In this document: piece by piece, positions 12,963 to 20,108 of the stretch
Layout of the letters: every line of letters starts with the position of its first letter
Position numbering within the stretch: position 1 is the first letter of the stretch
Origin: Acinetobacter sp. YWS30-1
GTDB lineage: Bacteria; Pseudomonadota; Gammaproteobacteria; Pseudomonadales; Moraxellaceae
Length of the DNA: 64,000 nt
Direction of reading: 5' to 3'
Assembly (NCBI RefSeq): GCF_033558715.1
Contig: NZ_CP114606.1
Location: forward strand, 2,232,001-2,296,000
Translations under genes and position numbers: made by a program
The notes under the pieces: model-generated
What the model was told of the DNA's origin: nothing
The model's input: only the letters and a program-made list of their open reading frames with translations
The model's database searches: none

Positions 12963-13020
12963 AAAATTGTGGGACAGCAATGACCCGGAGGTTGCTTTTT
13001 TATTTAGGGTGTATTGATGC

Positions 13021-13713
13021 TTACTGATCAATAATGTCTGTGCCCTTTGGCGGAGTAAAGTTAAACGTAGATGCCGGAATCGTGGTATTCAGTTTTACAT
13101 TACTAAATTTAATATTCGTAGTCTGACCTAAGGAATCTTGCAAAATCATCAAGCTAGGCGCTTTGTTCGCACCAAAACTAATAGTCAGGCTTTCAAACAC
13201 CCCATCGGTATTTTTCGGATAAAGCGTATAATAGGTTTTAGCTTTATTCGGCTGAGTTACGCGATAAGATTGCATAATCTGGCTGGTATTGCCGGACAAT
13301 AATAATGCCGGTGTATTTGCCACCTGGTCGTCTAGACTCTGACGCACTGCTTGCTGCAAGTCTGGATCATAGATCCATACGGTTTTACCTGTAGTGGCAA
13401 TGGTCTGTTTAGATGGACTAGAAGTTTCCCAGTAGAATTTACCTGGACGCGCCACCTTCATCACACCTTTAAAGGTCTGGTTCATGTGCTGGGCGGTTAA
13501 GCCTTTTTTCTGGGTCGCTTTCGGATTCGTGACTTTAGTCGTTTGTTCAAAATTTGCAGTTAAGCTACGGATATTGCTGAGCTGTTTCACCAGATTCGCA
13601 GTAGCTTGCTGCTCCGTCGCTGCAGTTGCGGCAAATACAGTCGTGCTCATGACAGGTGCCAGTGTCGCCGTACCGATTGTTATGGCACATACAGTTTTAC
13701 GAAGCATACTCAT
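13021..13713 (-). CDS. lolA: Outer-membrane lipoprotein carrier protein
   Basis: Periplasmic chaperone that accepts lipoproteins from the LolCDE transporter and passes them to LolB at the outer membrane. About 230 aa: signal peptide MSMLRKTVCAITIGTATLAP with cleavage after VFAA, then the LolA fold with LVKQLSNIRSLTANFEQTT, GVMKVARPGKFYWETSSPSKQTIATTGKTVWIYDPDLQQ and ALLLSGN. The ATG at 13713 (or 13707) follows AAAGGTGAG; the ATG at 13737 lies upstream of that site and is less likely. An IS now sits directly downstream. Confidence 0.93.
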   Translation of the reverse strand: MSMLRKTVCAITIGTATLAPVMSTTVFAATAATEQQATANLVKQLSNIRSLTANFEQTTKVTNPKATQKKGLTAQHMNQTFKGVMKVARPGKFYWETSSPSKQTIATTGKTVWIYDPDLQQAVRQSLDDQVANTPALLLSGNTSQIMQSYRVTQPNKAKTYYTLYPKNTDGVFESLTISFGANKAPSLMILQDSLGQTTNIKFSNVKLNTTIPASTFNFTPPKGTDIIDQ

Positions 13714-13914
13714 AATCTCACCTTTTTGTATTTGCATATTGCTATTTATCTAATGGCTCATATTAAACCAATTTCTCGAACTAAGATGATAGAAAATAAG
13801 AAGTTTTGTATTGTTATTAATGCAGAATTCCTGTTTTTATTCATCATGATGAAGATTCAATAGTGATATTTACATTCGCTGTCACAGCTTTATAAGCCGA
13901 TAAATCTTCATGCA

Positions 13915-13940
13915 TAAAAAAACCCACAGAAACTGTGGGT
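13915..13940 (-). terminator. Terminator of rplU-rpmA
   Basis: Stem ACCCACAG / CTGTGGGT with an AAA loop, followed on the minus strand by seven T. It lies 20 bases after the rpmA stop. Confidence 0.9.
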
Positions 13941-13960
13941 CTTTTTTCTATTTCAGCAAA

Positions 13961-14215
13961 TTATGCTTCAACAGATACGTAGCGACGGCCAAATTGACCT
14001 TTCACTTCGAATTTTACTACGCCATCAGCAGTAGCAAATAATGTATGGTCACGGCCCATACCTACGTTTTGACCAGCGTGGAATTCAGTACCACGTTGAC
14101 GAACGATGATGTTACCTGCAGTTACAGTTTGGCCACCGTAAACTTTAACACCTAACATCTTAGGATTCGAATCACGACCGTTCTTAGTCGAACCACCGGC
14201 TTTTTTAGTTGCCAT
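13961..14215 (-). CDS. rpmA: 50S ribosomal protein L27
   Basis: L27 of 84 aa; its N-terminus reaches the peptidyl transferase centre. [24 protein letters not shown] and the core [22 protein letters not shown] and [11 protein letters not shown] are invariant features. It follows rplU by 19 bases with TAGGAG-like spacing, forming the usual L21-L27 operon on the minus strand. No anomalies. Confidence 0.99.
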   Translation of the reverse strand: MATKKAGGSTKNGRDSNPKMLGVKVYGGQTVTAGNIIVRQRGTEFHAGQNVGMGRDHTLFATADGVVKFEVKGQFGRRYVSVEA

Positions 14216-14234
14216 GTCTATTTACTCCTAGTAA

Positions 14235-14546
14235 TTAGCCTGAGATACCAGTAATTTTCAACTCAGTGAACCATTGACGGTGACCTTGTTGTTTACGGTA
14301 GTGCTTACGACGACGCATTTTGATGATGCGGATTTTGTCGTGACGACCATGGCTAACTACTTCTGCAGTTACTTTAGCGCCAGCTACAACTGGAGCACCG
14401 ATTTGAATGCTATCACCGTTTACAAGCATAAGTACGTCATCAAACGTAATTGTTGAACCAGTTTCAGCTTTCAATAATTCAACTTTAAGGGTTTCACCCT
14501 CAACTACACGGTGCTGTTTACCACCGCTTTGGATTACTGCGTACAT
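14235..14546 (-). CDS. rplU: 50S ribosomal protein L21
   Basis: L21 of 103 aa, binding 23S rRNA near L20. [18 protein letters not shown] at the N-terminus and [21 protein letters not shown] near residues 68-88 are diagnostic. The open frame extends 23 codons upstream (to 14615), but the extension has no L21 similarity, so the ATG at 14546 after GGAGTACATT is used. First gene of the rplU-rpmA operon. Confidence 0.98.
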   Translation of the reverse strand: MYAVIQSGGKQHRVVEGETLKVELLKAETGSTITFDDVLMLVNGDSIQIGAPVVAGAKVTAEVVSHGRHDKIRIIKMRRRKHYRKQQGHRQWFTELKITGISG

Positions 14547-14990
14547 AATGTACTCCAAACATGCCCGTGTCGACGTGCCGATAAAGGAATATATCGATCT
14601 TAAAACGCGCGCCACTGGGGGTTATACAAGGGCAAAGATTTTAAGGGATATTATAAGAAACAACAAGCCATTTTAAGGAAATAATCATGAACTCCATTAT
14701 AAAGCCTATAAATCATTAAATTATTCATTCAAAATCAAAGATTAATACCGGATATACTGACCAAAAAACGCTGCTCAATTCCGAGTTTTCCAGCTGCCTG
14801 AGAATGTTTAGAAAAAAACTTTAGCGGAAAGATATTGTTCATTTTTTAAATGTCAAAATTTAGGCTAAACTCAAAGAAGTGCTATAAAAAGCTGATTTTT
14901 AGTGGAGTTTGTGCTTTTCTTAGCTTTCACTCATGTTATAAATTGTTAAACTACCCGCTGCGATTTACCAAACTAGAGGTTTTCTTTCAC
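14547..14990. promoter_or_regulatory. Divergent control region between rplU and ispB
   Basis: About 440 bases without a supported gene. On the minus strand a TATAAT at 14651-14656 is a good -10 candidate for rplU, without a clear -35. On the plus strand TATAAA near 14883 could serve ispB. An in-frame open stretch from 14850 to 14990 lacks prenyltransferase similarity and is taken as untranslated leader. Confidence 0.45.
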
Positions 14991-15968
14991 ATGGCCATCG
15001 ACTTTAAGCAAGATATTCTCGCTCCTGTTGCTAACGACTTTGCTGCGATGGACACATTCATTAACGAAGGAATTACCTCAAAAGTAGCGCTGGTGATGGC
15101 GGTCAGCAAGCATGTGGTTGAAGCTGGCGGCAAGCGTATGCGCCCAATCATGTGCCTGTTGGCAGCAAAAGCCTGTGGTGCCGTAGAACTGGAACAACAT
15201 CGCAAACTGGCCGCCATTATCGAAATGTTGCATACGGCAACTCTAGTTCATGATGATGTTGTGGATGAGTCAGGCTTACGCCGTGGCCGTCCAACTGCCA
15301 ATGCGACCTGGAACAATCAGACAGCTGTGCTAGTGGGTGATTTCCTAATTTCGCGTGCCTTTGATTTGTTGGTCGACCTTAACAATATGACCCTGCTCAA
15401 AGACTTCTCTACGGGTACCTGCGAAATTGCCGAAGGCGAAGTTCTGCAACTGCAATCGCAACATCAGCCAGAAACCTCAGAAGAAACCTATTTGAGCATT
15501 ATTCATGGCAAGACTTCTCGCCTGTTTGAACTGGCGACCGAAGGTGCCGCTATTCTTTCCGACAAGACTGAGTTCCGTGAACCGTTACGTAAATTCGCCG
15601 GTCACTTCGGTAATGCTTTCCAGATTATTGATGACATTCTGGACTATACATCTGATGCTGAAACCCTAGGTAAAAACATCGGTGATGACCTGATGGAAGG
15701 CAAACCGACCCTGCCATTGATTGCTGCCATGAAGAATACGACCGGTGAATCACATGAAATTATTCGTCGCAGTATTGCAACGGGCGGAACAGATCATTTG
15801 GCAGAAGTGATCAAGATTGTAAATGATTCTGGCGCTTTGGATTATTGCCGCCAGCGTGCAACTGAAGAAACAGAAATTGCAATTCAAGCCTTGAATGCAC
15901 TACCCGATTCAGAGTATCGTCAGGCCCTCGTTAATCTGGCCAAACTGGCTCTTCACCGGATTCAATAG
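14991..15968 (+). CDS. ispB: Octaprenyl diphosphate synthase
   Basis: Trans-isoprenyl diphosphate synthase that extends farnesyl diphosphate with isopentenyl diphosphate to make the ubiquinone side chain. 325 aa from the ATG at 14991 (AGAGGT upstream; MAIDFKQDILAPVANDF is the usual N-terminus). The two Asp-rich motifs are present: LVHDDVVDESGLRRGRPTAN near 86 and IIDDILDYTSD near 211. GGKRMRPI near 46 binds diphosphate. Chain length cannot be read from sequence with certainty. The next gene starts 15 bases downstream and is probably cotranscribed. Confidence 0.95.
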   Translation: MAIDFKQDILAPVANDFAAMDTFINEGITSKVALVMAVSKHVVEAGGKRMRPIMCLLAAKACGAVELEQHRKLAAIIEMLHTATLVHDDVVDESGLRRGRPTANATWNNQTAVLVGDFLISRAFDLLVDLNNMTLLKDFSTGTCEIAEGEVLQLQSQHQPETSEETYLSIIHGKTSRLFELATEGAAILSDKTEFREPLRKFAGHFGNAFQIIDDILDYTSDAETLGKNIGDDLMEGKPTLPLIAAMKNTTGESHEIIRRSIATGGTDHLAEVIKIVNDSGALDYCRQRATEETEIAIQALNALPDSEYRQALVNLAKLALHRIQ

Positions 15969-15983
15969 CCGCTTACCTCGCCT

Positions 15984-18026
15984 ATGCATATTAATTTTCT
16001 TGATATTTTTCAAAGCATGCAGCACCAGCTTGAACAACCACAGGCGGTGCTGGATGAGAATTTGCTCATCCAACTTGTAGAACGTATACGCCCAGAAGAC
16101 AGCAGAAATACAGAAGAAATCGAAACAAAATTTAATGCATTTATCCGGGCTTTACTGCTCACTCCCAATGCAGTCTTAACCTTACAAAGTTTCACTTTAA
16201 GAGTTATCAATCGTTATAAACAAGCCAGCTTGTTTTCCGATACCGGGATTCTTTCTCTAGATGGTTTCTGGAACCAGCTGAATCAGCGGATCGGGGCGCA
16301 TATCCTGCCGGTGATTCCAGATCATCTGCAGCTTCAGGAATTGTTCCGCAAGATTTTCTATTTGCGTACCGATAAATACTGGCTGGATTATTTTGATGAA
16401 GCAGACTGGCAGCGACTTTTTGCTGTTGTAAATCAGGGTCATTCTAATCAGGTAGAAAAAACCCGAATCAAAGATCAGATCATTAAAGCACTAACGATTC
16501 TGTCCTACCGGGTGAGTGGGATCGGTCTGCATCCTGAATTTATTAATGCTCAGCCTGAGCTCATGGAATATGAATCACCTTTTCTGGTGCAAAACCGTGA
16601 GATCATTGAATTTATCCAGGAATATAAAAAACGCTATAACACGGTAGAACTGGTGGATGCGATTACGCCGCCAGATGCTTCCCAAGCTCTGGTCATGCTG
16701 GAGCAGTGTCACGATGTTGTCGCCAAAATTCGCCGCTCTACCAAACGGATTGGGGTCAGTGTCAGCCTGACCTATATGCTGGCCTTACTGGAACAGTGTC
16801 TGGAACGGATTGAAATCCTGCTGAATATGGTGCTGGATGATGATGACCTGCGTTATCAATCCATTGGCCTGTTTATCGCCGATATTACCGAAGCAATTTA
16901 TAGTGAACGCAGTGTGCGTGCCTTACTGACTACCAATAGTGAACTCCTGGCTTTACAGGTGACTGAAAATGCCAGTAAAACCGGTGAACATTATGTAAGT
17001 ACCGACAAGCAAGGCTTTCTGGCCATGTACAAATCGGCAGCCGGTGCCGGTGTCATCATTGCCTTTATGGCTTCGCTGAAAGTCTTAATGGCGCGTGTCA
17101 CCATGGCACCTTTAATGCAAGCCTTTAGCTATAGCATGAACTATTCGCTCGGTTTTATGCTAATTCATGTACTGCACTTTACCGTTGCGACCAAACAACC
17201 GGCAATGACCGCAGCTGCACTGGCTTCTACCGTACAGCAGCGTAAGGGTTCGAAAACTGCCCAGATTGCTGAACTGGCTGCCCTGATTGTGAATATTATC
17301 CGGACCCAGTTTGTCGCGATTCTTGGGAACATTTCCATCGCAATCCCGGTTGCAGCACTGATTGCCCTGATGTGGGAGTTTGCCCTACATGAGCCATTAA
17401 TGACGCATGCCAAAGCAGCCAAAACCTTATATGACCTGAACCCATTTACTTCTTTGGCGATTCCTCATGCAGCAGTGGCTGGCGTATGTTTATTCCTGTC
17501 AGGCCTATTAGCCGGTTATTTCGATAATATGGCAGTGTATCGGAAGGTCGGTCCTCGTCTGAGAGCTCATGTGCGCCTGTCACAACTGATGGGACAAGAA
17601 CGTCTGCATCGATTTGCCGATTATATTGAGCGTAATCTAGGTGCACTGGCGGGTAATTTCATTTTTGGGGTTATGCTGGGCAGTATGGGTACTATTGGTT
17701 TCATTCTCGGTCTACCTTTAGATATTCGTCATATTGCCTTTGCGTCTGCCAACTTTATCCAAGGACTGATCAATATTAATGGTCCAGATATTGGACTCAT
17801 TATCATCTCTTTCCTGGGTGTTCTGCTGATTGGTCTGACTAACCTTTTTGTAAGTTTCAGCCTGACCATTATTGTGGCATTACGCGCACGACGGGTGCGT
17901 TTCGAACAGTGGAAACCGCTCGCCAAACTGGTCATGACCCATTTCCTGACTCGCCCAAGTGAGTTTTTCTGGCCGCCGAAGCAAACCATTGAAATTGACG
18001 AAAATCATACATCCACAAAACTGTAA
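15984..18026 (+). CDS. Large membrane protein of the so-called site-specific recombinase family (PF10136-like)
   Basis: Protein of 680 aa. The N-terminal half (1-330) is soluble and helical. From about 350 onward there are multiple hydrophobic segments (AGAGVIIAFMASLKVLMARV, FVAILGNISIAIPVAALIALMW, AVAGVCLFLSGLLAGYFDNM, NFIFGVMLGSMGTIGFILGLPLDIRHIAFASANF, IGLIIISFLGVLLIGLTNLFVSF). This pattern matches a family often annotated as site-specific recombinase (Gcr-like), but no tyrosine or serine recombinase catalytic residues are visible, so the label is doubtful. It lies 15 bases after ispB. Role unknown. Confidence 0.75.
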   Translation: MHINFLDIFQSMQHQLEQPQAVLDENLLIQLVERIRPEDSRNTEEIETKFNAFIRALLLTPNAVLTLQSFTLRVINRYKQASLFSDTGILSLDGFWNQLNQRIGAHILPVIPDHLQLQELFRKIFYLRTDKYWLDYFDEADWQRLFAVVNQGHSNQVEKTRIKDQIIKALTILSYRVSGIGLHPEFINAQPELMEYESPFLVQNREIIEFIQEYKKRYNTVELVDAITPPDASQALVMLEQCHDVVAKIRRSTKRIGVSVSLTYMLALLEQCLERIEILLNMVLDDDDLRYQSIGLFIADITEAIYSERSVRALLTTNSELLALQVTENASKTGEHYVSTDKQGFLAMYKSAAGAGVIIAFMASLKVLMARVTMAPLMQAFSYSMNYSLGFMLIHVLHFTVATKQPAMTAAALASTVQQRKGSKTAQIAELAALIVNIIRTQFVAILGNISIAIPVAALIALMWEFALHEPLMTHAKAAKTLYDLNPFTSLAIPHAAVAGVCLFLSGLLAGYFDNMAVYRKVGPRLRAHVRLSQLMGQERLHRFADYIERNLGALAGNFIFGVMLGSMGTIGFILGLPLDIRHIAFASANFIQGLININGPDIGLIIISFLGVLLIGLTNLFVSFSLTIIVALRARRVRFEQWKPLAKLVMTHFLTRPSEFFWPPKQTIEIDENHTSTKL

Positions 18027-18108
18027 AATTGCGAGAATATTTGGGCATTTAGGTACAAAATCCCATAAATAAAAAATGGAATTTGCATAAAATACGCACT
18101 CTTGAAAA

Positions 18109-18132
18109 AAAGTGTACTGGCAAGTACACTTT
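18109..18132 (+). terminator. Candidate terminator after the 680-aa membrane protein gene
   Basis: A 10-bp perfect stem AAAGTGTACT / AGTACACTTT with a GGCA loop, preceded by an A run but followed by only three T in the stem end. It could terminate the ispB unit or be a leader structure of the PAP2-adeIJK unit. Confidence 0.5.
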
Positions 18133-18143
18133 AGCGCAGACAG

Positions 18144-18166
18144 TTAACCGGTTGAATAACGGTTAA
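18144..18166. promoter_or_regulatory. Inverted repeat before PAP2-adeIJK
   Basis: TTAACCG and its inverse CGGTTAA are separated by nine bases, about 20 bases before the PAP2 start codon. It may be an operator or leader hairpin for the downstream efflux unit. No binding protein can be named. Confidence 0.35.
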
Positions 18167-18185
18167 AAGGACAAGGATTTTTGGC

Positions 18186-18788
18186 ATGCATTACTTGTTA
18201 CTTATTGTCGGAATTTTATTTTTAATTTTCAGTGTGTTATTTCTTGATATTGCAACTTTAAGCCAGTTAGATGTGCTTGCAATAGAATGGATTAGCGGCT
18301 ATCGCACAGAATTTTTAAATCAAATTAATCAGTCCTTATCAGTGATAGGTGGCATGCCATTTGTATTATTTTTATCCACACTATGGTGTATTTTTCTACT
18401 GTGGTATAAAAAGTATGCAAGCGTAATTTTTATATGTATCGGAATTATCGGAGGAATTCTCCTAGGCTGGCTTTTAAAATTCAGTATTGCCCGACCTCGA
18501 CCAGCAGAGTCTTTTCATCTGGTTGAAAGCTATGGAAGCTCCTTCCCGAGTGCCCATAGCGTCTATGCAGCCTGTCTCGGCTGTCTGGCAATATTCATAT
18601 ATCGGCAACATCCCCGACATACCATCATCTGGATGGGTGCAGGTGCATGGATGCTGATTATGGGTATTTCAAGAGTTTATCTAGGTGTACATTTTCCTTC
18701 AGATGTCATATCCGGCTGGAGTATAAGTTTTATTTGGATTTCGTTGTGGTATATGGTCTGGATCAGATATTGCACGGCTCACAAATAA
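18186..18788 (+). CDS. PAP2-family membrane phosphatase
   Basis: Integral membrane phosphatase of 200 aa with about five or six transmembrane segments. The three-part active site is complete: KFSIARPRP near 97 (motif 1), PSAHS near 120 (motif 2, catalytic His) and SRVYLGVHFPSD near 161 (motif 3, second catalytic His). Members dephosphorylate undecaprenyl diphosphate, phosphatidylglycerol phosphate or related lipids; the substrate here is not evident. The stop lies 35 bases before adeI on the same strand, so read-through into the efflux operon is likely. Confidence 0.9.
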   Translation: MHYLLLIVGILFLIFSVLFLDIATLSQLDVLAIEWISGYRTEFLNQINQSLSVIGGMPFVLFLSTLWCIFLLWYKKYASVIFICIGIIGGILLGWLLKFSIARPRPAESFHLVESYGSSFPSAHSVYAACLGCLAIFIYRQHPRHTIIWMGAGAWMLIMGISRVYLGVHFPSDVISGWSISFIWISLWYMVWIRYCTAHK

Positions 18789-18823
18789 AAAAATTTAGAT
18801 AAGAATCCAATTGAGGTGGAACA

Positions 18824-20095
18824 ATGATGTCTGCAAAGCTTTGGGCACCCGCCCTGACTGCTTGCGCATTAGCAACAAGTCTTGCACTTGTTGGTTGTAG
18901 CAAAGATCCTAAAGAGGGCCAGCAAGCTGGTGCTCAGCAGCAAATGCCACCGACTGAAGTCGGTATTCTTGTTGCACAGCCACAAAGTGTCGAGCAGTCT
19001 GTAGAGCTCTCAGGTCGTACAACAGCATTTGAGATTTCTGAAGTACGTCCACAGGCTAGTGGTGTGGTGCTTAAACGCTTATTCACTGAGGGTAGCTATG
19101 TCCGTGAAGGTCAGGCGCTTTATGAAATCGATTCAAGCACTAACCGTACTACTGTTGATAATGCCCGTGCTGCGATTGCCCGTGCTGAAGCGAATTTAGG
19201 TGTATTGCGTGTTAAAGAAGGCCGTTACCGTCAACTGGTCGGTACCAATGCCATTTCTAAACAGGAATACGATGACATCGCAGCACAGGTCAAACTGGCT
19301 GAAGCTGATTTGAATGCAAACCGTGCAACTTTACGTAATGCTGAAATCAACCTGGGCTATTCAACCGTACGTGCACCGATTTCTGGTCAAACTAACCGTT
19401 CTTCGATTACGGCGGGTGCGTTAGTGACTGCAAATCAGACAGAACCACTGGTTACGATTCAGCGCCTAGATCCAATCTATGTAGATATCAACCAATCCAG
19501 TGCTGAACTGCTGCGCCTGCGTCAACAGCTAAGCAAAGGCAACCTCAACAGCTCAAACAACACCAAAGTGAAGTTAAAGCTTGAAGATGGCAGCATCTAC
19601 CCTGTCGAAGGCCGTCTTGCATTCTCGGATGCCAGCGTGAACCCTGAAACAGGTACTGTGACTTTACGTGCAGTATTCCCGAACAAAAACCATTTACTTC
19701 TGCCAGGTATGTTTGCCACAGCGCAAATCGTACAAGGCGAAATTCCAAATGCCTTCCTGATTCCACAAGCGGCGTTAACCCGTACACCTACGGGTCAGGC
19801 CATGGCGATGCTGGTGGGTGCTGACAATAAAGTGACTCCACGTCCAGTAACGACAGTCGGGACTCAAGGCAGCAACTGGATCGTAACCGAAGGTTTGAAT
19901 CCGGGTGATAAAGTGATTGTTGACGGTATTGCTAAGGTAAAACCTGAACAGCAAGTGGTGCCTAAACCTTATCAACCTCAAGCGGCTGCCCCACAAGGTG
20001 CTGCTCAACCAGCTGCACAGCAACCTGCAGCAGATGCAAAAAAGGCAGATGATGCAAAGAAACAACCTGAACAAAAACCTGCTGCAAATGCATAA
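18824..20095 (+). CDS. adeI: RND efflux periplasmic adaptor AdeI
   Basis: Membrane-fusion protein linking the AdeJ pump to the AdeK channel. 423 aa with a lipoprotein leader (LALVGC, lipidated Cys25). It contains a biotinyl-lipoyl-like domain (SGRTTAFEISEVRPQASGVVLKRL), a helical hairpin (about 95-175), lipoyl return APISGQTNRSSITAGALV, a beta-barrel with PIYVDINQSSAELLRLR, and a membrane-proximal domain. The C-terminal 50 residues are Pro/Ala/Gln/Lys-rich low complexity. TGAGGTGGAACA precedes ATGATG; either codon could start. First gene of adeIJK; its repressor adeN is not in the window. Confidence 0.94.
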   Translation: MMSAKLWAPALTACALATSLALVGCSKDPKEGQQAGAQQQMPPTEVGILVAQPQSVEQSVELSGRTTAFEISEVRPQASGVVLKRLFTEGSYVREGQALYEIDSSTNRTTVDNARAAIARAEANLGVLRVKEGRYRQLVGTNAISKQEYDDIAAQVKLAEADLNANRATLRNAEINLGYSTVRAPISGQTNRSSITAGALVTANQTEPLVTIQRLDPIYVDINQSSAELLRLRQQLSKGNLNSSNNTKVKLKLEDGSIYPVEGRLAFSDASVNPETGTVTLRAVFPNKNHLLLPGMFATAQIVQGEIPNAFLIPQAALTRTPTGQAMAMLVGADNKVTPRPVTTVGTQGSNWIVTEGLNPGDKVIVDGIAKVKPEQQVVPKPYQPQAAAPQGAAQPAAQQPAADAKKADDAKKQPEQKPAANA

Positions 20096-20108
20096 GGAGT
20101 AATGGTTC

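Larger units (their letters stand above)
11713..12983 (+). mobile_element. IS4-family insertion sequence (1271 bp)
   Basis: Ends are imperfect inverted repeats: TCACTGCTGTCCCA at the left, and the inverse of TCATTGCTGTCCCA at the right (13 of 14 matching). The 8-bp sequence CCCGGAGG directly repeats on both sides (11705-11712 and 12984-12991) and is the target duplication. One full-length transposase gene fills the element. Which named IS it is cannot be decided without a database; the 8-bp duplication and single transposase of about 395 aa fit an IS4-family subgroup. It looks intact. Confidence 0.88.
11695..13001. terminator. Former lolA terminator, split by IS insertion
   Basis: Joining the flanks and removing the element and one 8-bp repeat restores a textbook terminator: six A, GCAACC, loop CGGA, GGTTGC, six T. 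The left half (11695-11712) and right half (12984-13001) now lie about 1.27 kb apart. It lies 20 bases beyond the lolA stop on the minus strand, so it would have ended the lolA transcript. Confidence 0.85.

Noticed and set aside
11701..12995. A 27-bp terminal inverted repeat starting at GCAACC for the IS4-type element
   Set aside because: The central eight bases are in direct, not inverted, orientation at the two ends, and the outer bases belong to the host terminator. The true ends are TCA...TGA at 11713 and 12983.
14850..14990. Forty-seven-codon N-terminal extension of ispB
   Set aside because: The extension has no similarity to prenyl synthases, and the ATG at 14991 has a ribosome binding site and the usual N-terminus.
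15984..18026. Site-specific recombinase as part of a mobile island
   Set aside because: No recombinase catalytic residues, many membrane helices, and a core-chromosome setting next to ispB; no attachment sites seen.
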